Shown here in pieces: positions 22,926 through 33,029 of a DNA stretch of 64,000 nucleotides (positions are counted from its first letter, which is position 1; each line of letters starts with the position of its first letter). The stretch comes from Candidula unifasciata (Eukaryota > Mollusca > Gastropoda > Stylommatophora > Geomitridae), in contig CAJHNH020002668.1 of assembly GCA_905116865.2 (NCBI GenBank), forward strand, positions 125,001-189,000. The letters are read 5' to 3'. A program made the position numbers and the translations under genes. Below the pieces are notes generated by a model that searched no databases, was not told the origin of the DNA, and worked only from the letters and a program-made list of their open reading frames with translations.

Positions 22926-23154
22926 CACGCGCACTCTACTTCCGTCCATGAGTACCAATCACTTGCGCGCCAGATATGATGAAAATTAGCGGGCCAAACA
23001 TTGTTACCGATTGGACGAGCCTGTACCTAGGGACCTGGGTAGATTGGGTAGGGCACATATATGGGCACAACATATAAGTGACTCCTTGAATATGAAAATA
23101 TACGAGGCGGAAGAGCTGGCGAAAGACCGAGTTTTTTTTTTTTTTTTCAGGCAG

Positions 23155-23767
23155 ACTGTGATGAGAGTGATGATATTCTGAGAAGAATGGTGCTTCGAGA
23201 AGTTTCCAGGGGATCTGACCGAAGCTCAACACTCAAGGGAAAGGCGAGACGGATGTACAGTCAGACAGTTACTGGTGCCATCGTTTGCTGCTAAAGATAG
23301 GGACGGAGCGTTTATGGGAGTGTCCTGAGTGCTTTAATGTCGATTCTTAATTCAACATTCAACATCCGTTGAATGGATGTTGACATTCCGATCGTACCAG
23401 TAACTATCTGATGGTATATCCGTCTCGCCTTTCCCCTGAGTGTTGAGCCTCGGCCAGATCCCCTTGTAACTCCTCGCAGTGCAATTCTCTTCAGACCGTA
23501 GTGATCTGTCTGTGCCTCGGCACTGTTCACTCGCTCCCAAAGAGCCCCCACAATATCCAGCTTGTCATACATAAGTTCACCACCAAGTGGTGCAGAGCCA
23601 GCCAGTCTATCTGCCTGCTCATTTCCCAACACACCGGCATGACCTGGAGAAAAAATCCAAAGGATGCTAACTACCCGGACGTTCTGCAAAGGACCTGCTA
23701 CATGATGATGATGATGATGATGCACTCTAGTCTCTTCTTCAGGGAATCCTCCCGGTAGATATTTCAC
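23155..23767 (-). pseudogene. LINE-g RNase H remnants, tail-to-tail pair
   Basis: The - strand (23767-23380) reads GHAGVLGNEQADRLAGSAPL, the RNase H D/H block of a LINE, followed by ALRGVTRGSGRGSTLRGKA and a Cys/His-free end. The + strand at 23155-23350 carries the same C-terminal stretch in the opposite direction, so two LINE-g 3' ends face each other. The full DEDD set is absent. Confidence 0.65.
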
Positions 23768-24234
23768 GGGTTCTGCCTGAGAGAAAATATGTCTTCCTGT
23801 TATAATGTTAATAGAGATTCAGCAACTTACCTGTTCTGCATGCCTGCTTTCTTGATTACCCCTCCCCCCCCCCCCCCCCCAACATACTTCAAGAAAATCA
23901 GTGAATACACTGTTTAAACTCCGTGGCACGGTAATTACACTGTCACTCCCATCATAGACGTCAGAACCTGCCTGGGGCGGGGGGGGGGGGGGTTCACGCC
24001 CTCTGAGCCCCGCCCCCCCCCCTGCATAATTTTTAAGGGAGCTATGCCCCCACCCACTAAAAGATGTCCAAGGAGGCTAAAAGGTGCCACTACTATAGAT
24101 GGACGCTTTCTTTTTTAATATTTGTTCATGCATTTCATGCGAGCCGTCGTAATTTAACAACTAGTCGCTCGGTTGAGGATCGGACGGTCGTGGGTTCGGG
24201 TACTAACGGAGCCGCACTTTTTTATTTTAAACGA

Positions 24235-24405
24235 AATTGACTCCTGGGTACCAGGTGTAGTCCTGGAAAGTAAAGACTACCGATGTGATTTTGATCACAT
24301 CACCCCTCCCCCCCCCCCCCCCTCGAGTATCGATTGTTCTATAAAATATAGCTCTAGCCCTATATGCCTAAAGGTCTGGAAAAGTGTCTTTCACTTTATA
24401 AATTT
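24235..24405 (+). mobile_element. SINE-A 3' part with C-tract
   Basis: Body matches (GGTACCAGGTGTAGTCCTGG and TATAGCTCTAGCCC). The CACCCACC motif has become a tract of about 18 Cs at 24305-24323. Confidence 0.7.
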
Positions 24406-24505
24406 CCTATCAAATATGATATTTTTTACATTTAGACATTATTATTATTATTATTATTGTGCACTTACAGCAGGCTTAAGCTCCCACAAGCACCACTGCC
24501 TAAAA

Positions 24506-24866
24506 CAGCGGTTCCCAACCTATGGGTCGCGACCCTTTTTTGCGTTGAACGACCTTTTCCCAGGGATCGCCAAAGACCATCGCAAAACAAATATTCATTG
24601 GAGTTCGCAAGTATCGACGAAAATAATTGTATGATTGGAACTGTGTTAAAGGATTGCCACAACATGAGGAACTGTATTAAAGGGTCGCCACAATTAAGTA
24701 ACTGTATCAAAGGGTCACCACAACATGAGGAACTGTATTAAAGTGTCGCCACAACACGAGGAACTGTATTAAAGGGTCGCCAAAACATGAGGAATGTATT
24801 AAATGGTCGCCACAACATGAGGAACTGTATTGAAGCGTCGCGGCATACGAAGGTTGAGAGCCACTA
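24506..24866. mobile_element. hAT-like MITE with internal 31-bp tandem repeat
   Basis: Termini CAGCGGTTCCCAACC and (inverted) TAGTGGCTCTCAACC match at 11 of 15 positions, with GGTCGCGACC next to the left end. 8-bp flanks GCCTAAAA (24498-24505) and ACCTAAAA (24867-24874) agree at 7 of 8, fitting the 8-bp TSD of hAT transposons. Inside, about seven units of a 31-mer (GGAACTGTATTAAAGGGTCG core) fill 24640-24840. No transposase is present. Confidence 0.7.
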
Positions 24867-25434
24867 ACCTAAAATAATACAATGGAGCTGTCCTCCCACC
24901 CCCTCCCCGGCCAAGATTTCATGGTGATGTTGCACCTTAATTTAATCCATTCAAGTACAAATTCAATGGGCGAAACACTTTCAGATAGATATTTTCCTAC
25001 AAAGCGTTTGTAAGCAACTGTCGATCTCCAGAGGTGGAGACTAATATATTGTCATTGTGTTTTCCGACTCTGTAAGCTTACACCGGTAAGTAAGTACTGA
25101 ATAACGATTTACTTATCATATTATATTTATTTCACTACGCCGTGATGGGGTTACAAATGGAGTCTGCACTTGGTTATTAGCAAATGTAAGCTAGAAATTG
25201 GAGTAGAGCAGTACGGTTTTTTTTTTTTTTTTTTTAAGGTAGGGGCACAAATAATTCAATGTTTGTCTTGAGAAGACTTACAGAAAGAATGACTGAAATA
25301 AAGAGAGACCTATCTTTGTGCGTTGTTGGTTGCACTAAAGCATTTGATGAATAAAACATGAAGAAATTATTATAACTTTTGGAAACTTTAAATACTAGTG
25401 GTAAAGATATAAAAAATATATGTATATATGTGCC

Positions 25435-26455
25435 TTGTTGACTATCGTGGGCGACCATGCCTCTCCACAATCTGACTGACTGACTGACTGACTTTCTACC
25501 CTACCAGAACATCACACAAGCGATAAACACCCGATGACACAAAGTGCCACCATGCGGATGAGGATCGCCGTGGAGAGGTCCCAGAAACCGCGTTCAGACA
25601 ATTGGCCATATTTATGACCTGCCTACATTGCGGCCCCTGGCAGAAGCCAGTGGTGGGGCTTCAGATAACAAAAAAATATTGTCCTTAAAAGGACGTAATC
25701 TCCACAATCTGCGATCTGCAACTGAGCGTATCAGTTCGTTTGCTAACAACCCTCCTTGTCATGACAAGAGACTGTCAATAATCGTCCCACGCTATCTTCT
25801 TTCTACAGATCTTTTCAGTGGTCACAACATGTTCCATTTTCCCTCTTCTCATAACATGACCCAAAAAAATTATTACTTTCTCTTTCTGATGTTTGTAATA
25901 ATAAGTTGTCTTCGAGGATTCGCCTATTTAAAAAAATCTGGGTTGCTCTTCTTAGCTGTCCAATAAATTCTAAGTTTTTTTTTTCTGTAAAACCACATCT
26001 CCGAGGTCTTCAAGATATTGTTTGTCTTGTTTATTAATTGCCTAGGCTTCACAGCATTTGGTTAAAACTTGCTCTTTATAGTATGCGAGAGTTCTTTTCC
26101 TAACATCCGATATCGATTTATTGCACAGAATGTTCTTCATTTGGTAAAATGCAGTTTTAGTCTTCTTATTCTGTTCTTTATCTCTGTGATAATCTTCCAT
26201 CGAATGTTATTCATGTGCCCAGATACTTAAATTTCTGTACTTGTCCTAAAAAACCACCTTTGACTTTTATTTTACATTTAGGCACAATTCCTCTCTTGGA
26301 AATCACCATTACTTCTGTCTTTACATTATTCAAACTGAGACCCATTGTAACACTTTATACTACCACAGTATCTGTCTATGCCTGTAGTTCTTTATGACAT
26401 GTCGCTATCAAGACCATGTCATCAGCATAACACAGGTTCTTATGACCACCTGTCG
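25435..26455 (-). pseudogene. LINE-b copy, interrupted by SINE-B
   Basis: On the - strand this carries the C-terminal half of the LINE-b reverse transcriptase, riddled with stops. The 3' end is at about 25440. It is split by a SINE-B at 25475-25698. It aligns in order with the better copy at 41896-43204. Confidence 0.75.
25475..25698 (+). mobile_element. SINE-B, 13-bp TSD
   Basis: 224 bp running from the (ACTG)n end through CACAAGCGATAAACACCCG to the hairpin GTCCTTAAAAGGAC. TCTCCACAATCTG is repeated exactly at 25462-25474 and 25699-25711. It lies inside the LINE-b copy, which therefore is older. Confidence 0.92.
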
Positions 26456-26582
26456 CGTGCGGATGTGCACTAGAACGCACCAGTACTGAGTGAGCAAATA
26501 AGACGTCAAAACAATACGTAACGTTGCGAAGGTATTGGTATCAAAAGGAGTTGATGCTTACAGTCCGAAAGAGACGAACGTG

Positions 26583-26675
26583 TGGATCCTTGAGGACGCT
26601 TTACCCCGGGATTCCACGGAAGCAGACGTTGTATACAGTTGGATCCTTGAGGACGTTTCACCCCGGGACTCCACT
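26583..26675 (+). repeat. Short tandem duplication, period 57
   Basis: TGGATCCTTGAGGACG ... CCCCGGGA-TCCAC occurs at 26583-26618 and 26640-26675, in frame within a 69-codon ORF (26535-26744) that I do not recognise. No other repeat is recognised between 26460 and 27245. Confidence 0.6.
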
Positions 26676-27292
26676 GTAGACCTCAGCAAAAAGCTAGTTT
26701 ATTGTCACAGTTCGGCAGTAAGCCGGTATACTTTCATTACTTAATTCAGACTGCGGAACCGAAGACAGAGATGACTGTCTGGATCTCAAGGTCGGACTGC
26801 GACCCGTCGTGAGGACATATCAGTCCATGGATGTACGAGCGGGCTTTTGTTGATGTGCTTGAATGAGTCTGGATTATTAATTGCATATTTTCTCCTTGTG
26901 TTGATCATTGCTATTGTCAATACACAAATGGAACTTTTAAAGAGGTTCTCGTTCCGCTACGTTTGGAAGCTTCAGCATTCATCATGTTGTGTTACACTTG
27001 GCCAGGGGCATGTTAAGTGTTGATGCCATTTGTTACATTGCGACGCCCCTAGTCACCTTTGGTACGCCGCACATCACCACGCAGCCTTTACAGCACGTCA
27101 CACCGTAGGCCCAAGCTACGCTCGTCACAATGAAGTTGCGCCCGTCACACCACCAACCACCATTCCTGGCATATCAACGATAGATCTCACTATATATCCA
27201 CTGTATAATGCAAACAAATGAGTTTATAGTACACATCCTTTTTTATACCCCCCCCCCCCCTTCTCCCCCCCCCCCCCCCCACCCCTCTTTAT

Positions 27293-27962
27293 GCTATGAA
27301 ATGTTTCCAAATGGTTATTAATTCTTATAGCTGCTGTTTGCCGCCAATATATGTTCTTTGTAATTCGTAAAATCTTCTCCATCATTGTTTAATTCTTTCT
27401 AACAGTTTGATTATTTCTGCATGTTTCACACAATCAAATACTTTCCAATAATCAATTAAGCATAGGTAAAGATTTTTTTTTAAACTTCTATAGCAATATA
27501 TCTTTGTCATTGAGGGTTCGAAAAAGAATTCTTGCTTGCTACATACATCCAGTTGTAACATATGGCTGTGAGTCCTGGACAATCGGTAGTCAGGTCAGAC
27601 AATTTAATGAGGCCTCAGAGATGTGGTTTTACAGATCAATGCTTAAAATAATTTGGACAGCCAAAAAGAGCAGCCAAGAGGTTTTGAAAGAGCCGGGAAC
27701 CCGAAGACAACTTATCAAAGACATAAGAAAAAGACAGTCATAATTTTTCGGCCATGTTTTGAGAAGAGAGAAAATGTTGTGACCACTGGAAAGATCTGTG
27801 GAAGGAGGGAATGAGTAAGACAACGAGAGAAGATTCTTGACAGTCTTGCTGCATGGCATGGAGGTGTGTCGGCACACGAAGTAATATATGCTGCAGGAGA
27901 TCGCAGATTGTGAAGAGGCATGATCGCCCACACCAGTCGGCAAGGCACATGATGATGATGAT
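27293..27962 (+). pseudogene. LINE-b copy with 5' inversion (twin priming)
   Basis: 27493-27962 is the + strand 3' part: RVRKRILACYIHPVVTYGCE thumb region to the (GATGAT)n tail at 27950-27962. 27293-27492 is the upstream RT region (LYLCLIDYWKVFDCVKHAEI) in reverse orientation. The two 5' ends meet at 27492/27493, and the outer end of the inverted part is its own 3' side. This is the structure expected from twin priming. The segment in between, about the YADD region, is deleted. Confidence 0.85.
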
Positions 27963-28094
27963 AGCTCTTTTTTAAAGAGTCCTAAGGATATATACGGCAT
28001 TGTTTGTACTTTTTTCTTCTACAAGTTCACACTTATCGTTACTAATTTATGGTTTAATCTTGTATCTTATGCCTCTCATAATTATATATATATA

Positions 28095-28096
28095 TA

Positions 28097-28155
<59 letters not shown>
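28095..28155. repeat. (GT)n microsatellite
   Basis: About 60 bp of GT dinucleotide directly upstream of the LINE-b copy at 28180. Confidence 0.95.
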
Positions 28156-28162
<7 letters not shown>

Positions 28163-28346
28163 TGTGCTGTAAAAATGCAAATAACAGAAGAAACTTTTCA
28201 AAACATTGCACAAGGCGTTAGGCGTGGGTGTGTACTGTCGCCTGATTTATTTGATGTGTACAGTGAAATAATAATTAGATCCATACATGGTATGTCAGGT
28301 ATATCGGTGGTGTTCATACTGTTAACATGCTGCGAAATGCTAACGA

Positions 28347-28575
28347 CTGAATGACTTTCTACCCCACCAGGACATCACACAAGCGATAAATACCCGATGA
28401 CACAATGTGCCACCATGTGGATGAGGATCGCCGTGGAGAGGTAACAGAAACAGCGTTCAGCCTTTAGGCCATATTTATGGCCAGGCTATATTGCGGCCCC
28501 TGGTAAAGCCAGAGTAGGGCTTCAAATAACGAAAAAATTCATCCTGAAAAAGACGAAAAATATCACTTTGTACGC
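28347..28575 (+). mobile_element. SINE-B, 11-bp TSD
   Basis: Standard SINE-B. AATGCTAACGA is exact at 28336-28346 and 28576-28586. It splits the catalytic loop region of the LINE-b copy. Confidence 0.9.
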
Positions 28576-28648
28576 AATGCTAACGATATAGTTTTGAGCA
28601 TTACACATGAAACAACAACTGCAAGAAATGATGGACATAATTGTAACA

Positions 28649-28936
28649 ACACCCCCGTGTGGGTTCCGGGGCCCTATTGTGGGGAAAACAAGAATAGACC
28701 CACTGCCTCCCCAAAAGCATGTCGTAAGAGTCGACTAATTGGGGAGCTTCCTTTGAAGCCGGAGTGCATCTGCCGGAGAGGCAAGGAACCAACAGCCTGT
28801 ATTCAATTGAATCAGATCTGTAAAACTGATGCACATGCAACACTCAGGTTCTGGAGCATGACTGCAGTTCAGTAGTGGACGAACAACCAGAACTTTACGC
28901 CAGAGTGTACAGCTGGTGAACACAAAGAAAGAAAGA
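28649..28936 (+). mobile_element. SINE-C, 12-bp TSD
   Basis: Head CCCCCGTGTGGGTTCCGGGG, end GGTGAACACAAAGAAAGAAAG. ATAATTGTAACA is exact at 28637-28648 and 28937-28948. The tail has drifted to GAAA units. Confidence 0.93.
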
Positions 28937-29170
28937 ATAATTGTAACATATAGTCAAAACAAGAGTCTTAGTTTGAACAGCAGAAAAACCAAAAGTGATG
29001 GCAATTGCAAATTAAACAGACCTTTTAAAATGATGCAACAAAGTTAGTGTAATAATCATCAAGCAAGTTGATACATTCGAGTACCTGGCAGATGGAAGAT
29101 GCATTCATAAGTTTTAAGCCTAAAACATCTCAAGCAAAGCCAACATTTAACAAAATGAAGAATATTCGAT

Positions 29171-29510
29171 TTTTTTTTTTAACGTTCACCAGCTGTACAC
29201 TCTGGCGGAAAGTTCTGGTTGCTCGTCCATTACTGAACTGCAGTCCTGCTCCAGAACCTGAGTGTTGCGTGTGCATCAGTTTTACAGATCTCATTCTCTG
29301 GAATACAGACTGTTGGTTCCTTGCCTCTCCGGCAGATGCACTCCGACTTCAAAGGAAGCTCCCCAATTAGTCGACTCTTACGACATGCTTTTGGGGAGGC
29401 AGTGGGTCTATTCTTGTTTTCCCCACAATGGGGCCCCGGAACCCACACGGGGGAGGCAGTGGGTCTATTCTTGTTTCCCCCACAATGGGGCCCCGGAACC
29501 CACACGGGGG
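29171..29510 (-). mobile_element. SINE-C, 12-bp TSD, duplicated head
   Basis: On the - strand it ends in GAACGTT plus an A-run instead of (GAA)n. AGAATATTCGAT is exact at 29159-29170 and 29511-29522. The first ~58 bp of the element are present twice in tandem (about 29394-29450 and 29453-29510). Confidence 0.93.
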
Positions 29511-29599
29511 AGAATATTCGATGAAATCTGTCTTTGTCAACTAAATGAAATTCTCAAGAATGATTTAAAGTCTATCCTAATATACAGATGGGAATCTTG

Positions 29600-30170
29600 A
29601 ACAGTTGGAGGATTAGTGAAAAAGACAAATTATTAGGAATGGGATGGGATTTTGTAGACGTAGCCTATGTTATTGTTGTTGTTGTTGTTGTTGTGATAGT
29701 GGTTGTTGTTGTCGTCGTCGTAACAGTAACAGCATCGTCAGTAGTGGAAGTATGAGATATCCTGTTACATTCTTCTGAGTGATAATTTTTGTTATGTTTT
29801 GTTTTTTTTTTTTTTTTTTTTTTTAGACTAAATGTTTATTGTTTGTGTAAATACTTCCAGCTATGTAACTGTGTAGGAGCCCTTAGTGGTCCAGTATGTA
29901 GCGCTGATAATAATTACCACTCCTCCAGACAAAAAGGATCAGCACAAAACTGACATATAGGAAATTATAGAATTATCACGAAGGTTTACGAACAAGCCAA
30001 GGTCTAAAAAAAAAACTCTTCCACGGACAATTTACTGCCAAAGCTTACTGATGCCAGCAACAAACAACAACAATAAAACAATGACTGTGAACCTGAAAGC
30101 GGGAATGGGAAAATATTTGGGCCCATTTATGTCTTCTCGGGTTCTCTGCTTCCTATTTTGTGCAATGTTA
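29600..30170. other. Intergenic; short GTT repeat and a T22 run only
   Basis: Holds a (GTT)n stretch near 29670-29695 and a long T-run at about 29801-29824. No gene signal. Confidence 0.5.
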
Positions 30171-30540
30171 TTTTAATAAGATCGTATGTTATTTTCTAAT
30201 ATAAGCCCCACTTGGTGCTAGTTTTAGGCAAAAGCTAAATAAGCTACAGCTTAGGGCTTCACATTCTGTAGGGGCCATATCAAATTTAAAATCTTGTTTT
30301 AAAACTGAGAGCAGCTATGTCTCCAGAAAAATTGTCTGAACTTAGCACAATGTGCATGTCATGCTATATATCTTTTGATGACATAATCCGTAATTTTGCA
30401 TATAAGAAATATAAACAAAAAGATATATTTAAATTGTGACTTTGAACCTTTTAGAGGGTTAAATAATATAATTTCAGTGATTTTGTAAACACATTCATTA
30501 TTATTTCTATTGTCCACATAGATATCAACGTTTCCTGAGA
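30170..30540. repeat. Dispersed repeat shared with 59875-60110
   Basis: TAGCTACAGTTTAGG-like and GCAGGGGCC-like blocks, followed by a TAATATAATTT...GTGA...AAACACAT block, occur in the same order here and at 59875-60110. The family is unrecognised. Confidence 0.5.
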
Positions 30541-30559
30541 TTAACTGGTTAAAGTGTGT

Positions 30560-31735
30560 AATTTAATTTGTAAGGGTATCGGGACGTTATATATCTTAGG
30601 GTCTCATCCAGCCTAAATCCGTCCCTGCATCCATTTCAGTCACCCTATTTTCGACACAACGCTGCTGACAATAGCTCCACTGTAAGAACAAAGCTAGCTT
30701 CATTTCATGATGGAACCGCCATTGGGTATGATTTAATGAGATGGAAAGGTCGCGTCTGTCTCCGGTCATCTCTCCTCCCAACAATCGCCCCTTAATACTC
30801 GAAACAAATTTATCCAAAACCGCTCTATAAAAATAAGCCGACTCCCAAAGCCATCCTTGTAAGGATCAAAAGAATCATGAGAGTAAAATTCGTGCGCTGT
30901 GTTGGGTAAACAAGTGCAGTAAAGACTTTATCCAGGGCTATTAAGTTAGGCCCGTCACCTCTGTCGTGTTTTGTCAATTTTTTAGGATACCGGATTTTTA
31001 GGCTCCGTGGTGGATCAATGGTTGTCCGATAGTTGACCTCGAATCTTTTTATAGCAACACGTGGGAATCGCCGACAGTGTCCACCCTAGTCTCATTATTT
31101 TGTAGCCGCTCATTGGTGAGAATAATAAACCGCTGTCCAATAAGAAGTGAAGGTGGCATTCCCTGAGGTAATCCTTGAGTAATGTCTGGAACATTAGACC
31201 CCTGACTTTAGTGTGAGCGCCTGAGAGAGAGGGAGGGTGTGTGAGTGGTAAACTAGACGCAGCTTTTTCTTTCAATGTGCGTGCCGTGACCATTGGAATG
31301 TTCATGTTTTAGATATGGCACCTGTAAGTAATGTTATAAACTTTGAACGGTTACATGTTGCATTTTATTAGCTATCTGCATTAAATAATTTATCTAAAAT
31401 TATTTATCTATTGGCTAAGGCAAAGTCCAGTAGCTGAGCTAAGCCTGGCAACTCAAGCTAACGGCACACGACTTCTGTGTCGTTTGTACCGTTTTGTTTA
31501 CTGTCAAATGAATCTGGGGGCCTCACTAATATAAACAATGAAAAAAAAGGGGGGGGCGGCACACATGACTGACACGGCGGTAATATAGAAAAGAAGCCAT
31601 GCATAATTACACACTGAATAATCAAATGGGTGTCACGCGAAGAGTCTTGATTTATCTTCTAAGGGCACACACAGTTAATCTTGAAATTGCTTGTAGTTAA
31701 TAAAATTACCCAAGTTACTTACCTGTCGCCCCACT
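30560..31735. other. Intergenic, nothing recognised
   Basis: No repeat match within the window. Small - strand frames (30596-30817, 31015-31305) show no family features, but the region is not repetitive and could hold unrecognised exons. Confidence 0.4.
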
Positions 31736-31744
31736 GTGGGATGG

Positions 31745-32050
31745 AATTTTCGGCTATCCTCCGAATAACGGTCCCAAATTATCGAGGCTAAGAAAATACC
31801 CTAACAGGGCCTCAGTTATATGTAAATTGCGGACCACTAAATAGCTCGGACTCACAAGCAACAGCTACAGCATCTCCTGCAGCTTCCTCCATTTAATTTG
31901 CTCGTGAGTCCCAGCCATCTAGTTTAGCCCCCTCCGCGTCGCGGGTAGCGGTGCAGGGTATATTCTAGACGGTGGCGGTATAGTCGCCAGAAAGGTCCAC
32001 AATTTACATATGACTGAGGCCCTGTTAGGGTATTTTCTTAGCCTTCGTTT
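31745..32050. mobile_element. Palindromic MITE, copy 2 (diverged)
   Basis: Shares arm sequence with copy 1 at 21602-21975: GGTCCCAAATTATCGAGGC, ACCCTAACAG, the CAGCCATCTAGTTTAG block and a CTCCTGCAGCTTCC centre. One arm has an internal deletion. Confidence 0.8.
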
Positions 32051-32051
32051 T

Positions 32052-32215
32052 TGTTAATTTGAAGCCCCACCCTGGATTTTGCTGGGGGCCCTAAATATAG
32101 CCTGATGGCTGAACGGGGTTCCCGGGATATCTCCACAGGTGATCTTCATCCGCATGTTGACACTTTGTGTCACCAGGTATTTATCGCTTGTGTGATGTCC
32201 TGGCGGGGTACAACT
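32052..32215 (-). mobile_element. SINE-B copy
   Basis: Reverse-oriented SINE-B (GAAGCCCCACCCTGG ... TTTATCGCTTGTGTGATGTC). The (ACTG)n end is degraded to ACTTACTTACT. Confidence 0.8.
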
Positions 32216-32223
32216 GACTTACT

Positions 32224-32510
32224 TACTAGTTCAGTTGAGTTGAGTCAAGAATTGACATCACAGCACTCGTGTCATTCCCATGCATGCTCCGGCCTTATCT
32301 TCAGGAGCCAGCACAGAGTTCCAGTACTGATGGTACCGGTCACAATCTGGTTATATATGTCCGTCTTGCCTTTCCTCTGAGTGTAGTGAGTCGGCCAGAC
32401 CCTCTGCTGGCTACACCCAGGTGCCTCATTCTCTCCAGGCCATTATAATCTTCTTTCTCTACTTTATTCCGTTGCTTGTCCCTGAGGAGCCTTGACCACA
32501 TCTGTCACTT
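32224..32510 (-). pseudogene. LINE-g 3' end remnant
   Basis: Matches the LINE-g ends at 10555-10675 and 23200-23400 (GACATCACAGCACTCG, CATGCATGCTCCGGCC, ATATGTCCGTCTTGCC). No intact frame. Confidence 0.55.
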
Positions 32511-32539
32511 ACTTACTATTAACCAAGTAATATATTGGA

Positions 32540-33025
32540 GTCGTTTAGTTTTGGTGTTCATAAGAAAGTAACTTGATTCTGGTCAAAATGGACATTGGGC
32601 AGCGGCACGGTTCGAAACAGGCAAATTTTTTGCTTCTGCCGGACGGTGGCCGATGCATTTCTGCTCCATTTGTAGACTGGATATAGTTTTGTCGCCCAGC
32701 TTCTGAGTTGAATGCATGGCATGACACTGCGAGCTGCGGATTGTATTTGGAATGTTTTTTCTACTGTGACCAACGTGTTGGTGTGAATTGTAGATTCAGA
32801 AAATGGTGCAATGCCTGTCGTGCAGTGTTGTGGTGCCCGTATGTGATTAAAATTGATCGCGTGGGCAACTGCTGATCTGTTGGCGACTTCTGCTACCATC
32901 AATGATGAACTGCAATTGTAATACTGTGATAAACATTCTGTGAGTTTTTCGTTGGCACAGGAGTGGAGCAAAGATGGGGTGACCCGTTTTCTATGAAGCT
33001 GAAACTAAGACTACCAGACTACCAG
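32540..33025 (-). repeat. Dispersed repeat with a 137-codon open frame
   Basis: Its - strand start (CTGGTAGTCTTAGTTTCAGC ... AACGGGTCACCCCAT ... CTGTGCCAACGAAAAAC) recurs as a short deleted copy inside LINE-b at 42435-42568. The - strand frame at 32558-32971 is therefore part of a mobile repeat. I see no known domain in it. Confidence 0.55.
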
Positions 33026-33029
33026 ACAT

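Larger units (their letters stand above)
28180..29600 (+). pseudogene. LINE-b copy hit by three SINEs
   Basis: Once three SINEs are removed, the remaining pieces line up with LINE-b RT in order: GVRRGCVLSPDLFDVYSE, a YANDIVL version of the YADD motif, and GRCI...SQAK...FNKMKNI. Asn replaces the first catalytic Asp in the YADD motif, and there are stops, so it is dead. Confidence 0.8.

Noticed and set aside
23155..23767. Third twin-primed LINE
   Set aside because: Here the 3' ends face each other; twin priming puts 5' ends together. Two independent LINE-g insertions fit better.
25475..25698. Helitron (hairpin near one end)
   Set aside because: SINE-B has 10-13-bp TSDs, whereas Helitrons make none, and the TC start and CTRR end are absent.
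32558..32971. 137-codon - strand gene
   Set aside because: The sequence belongs to a dispersed repeat with a deleted copy at 42435-42568, and no domain is recognisable.
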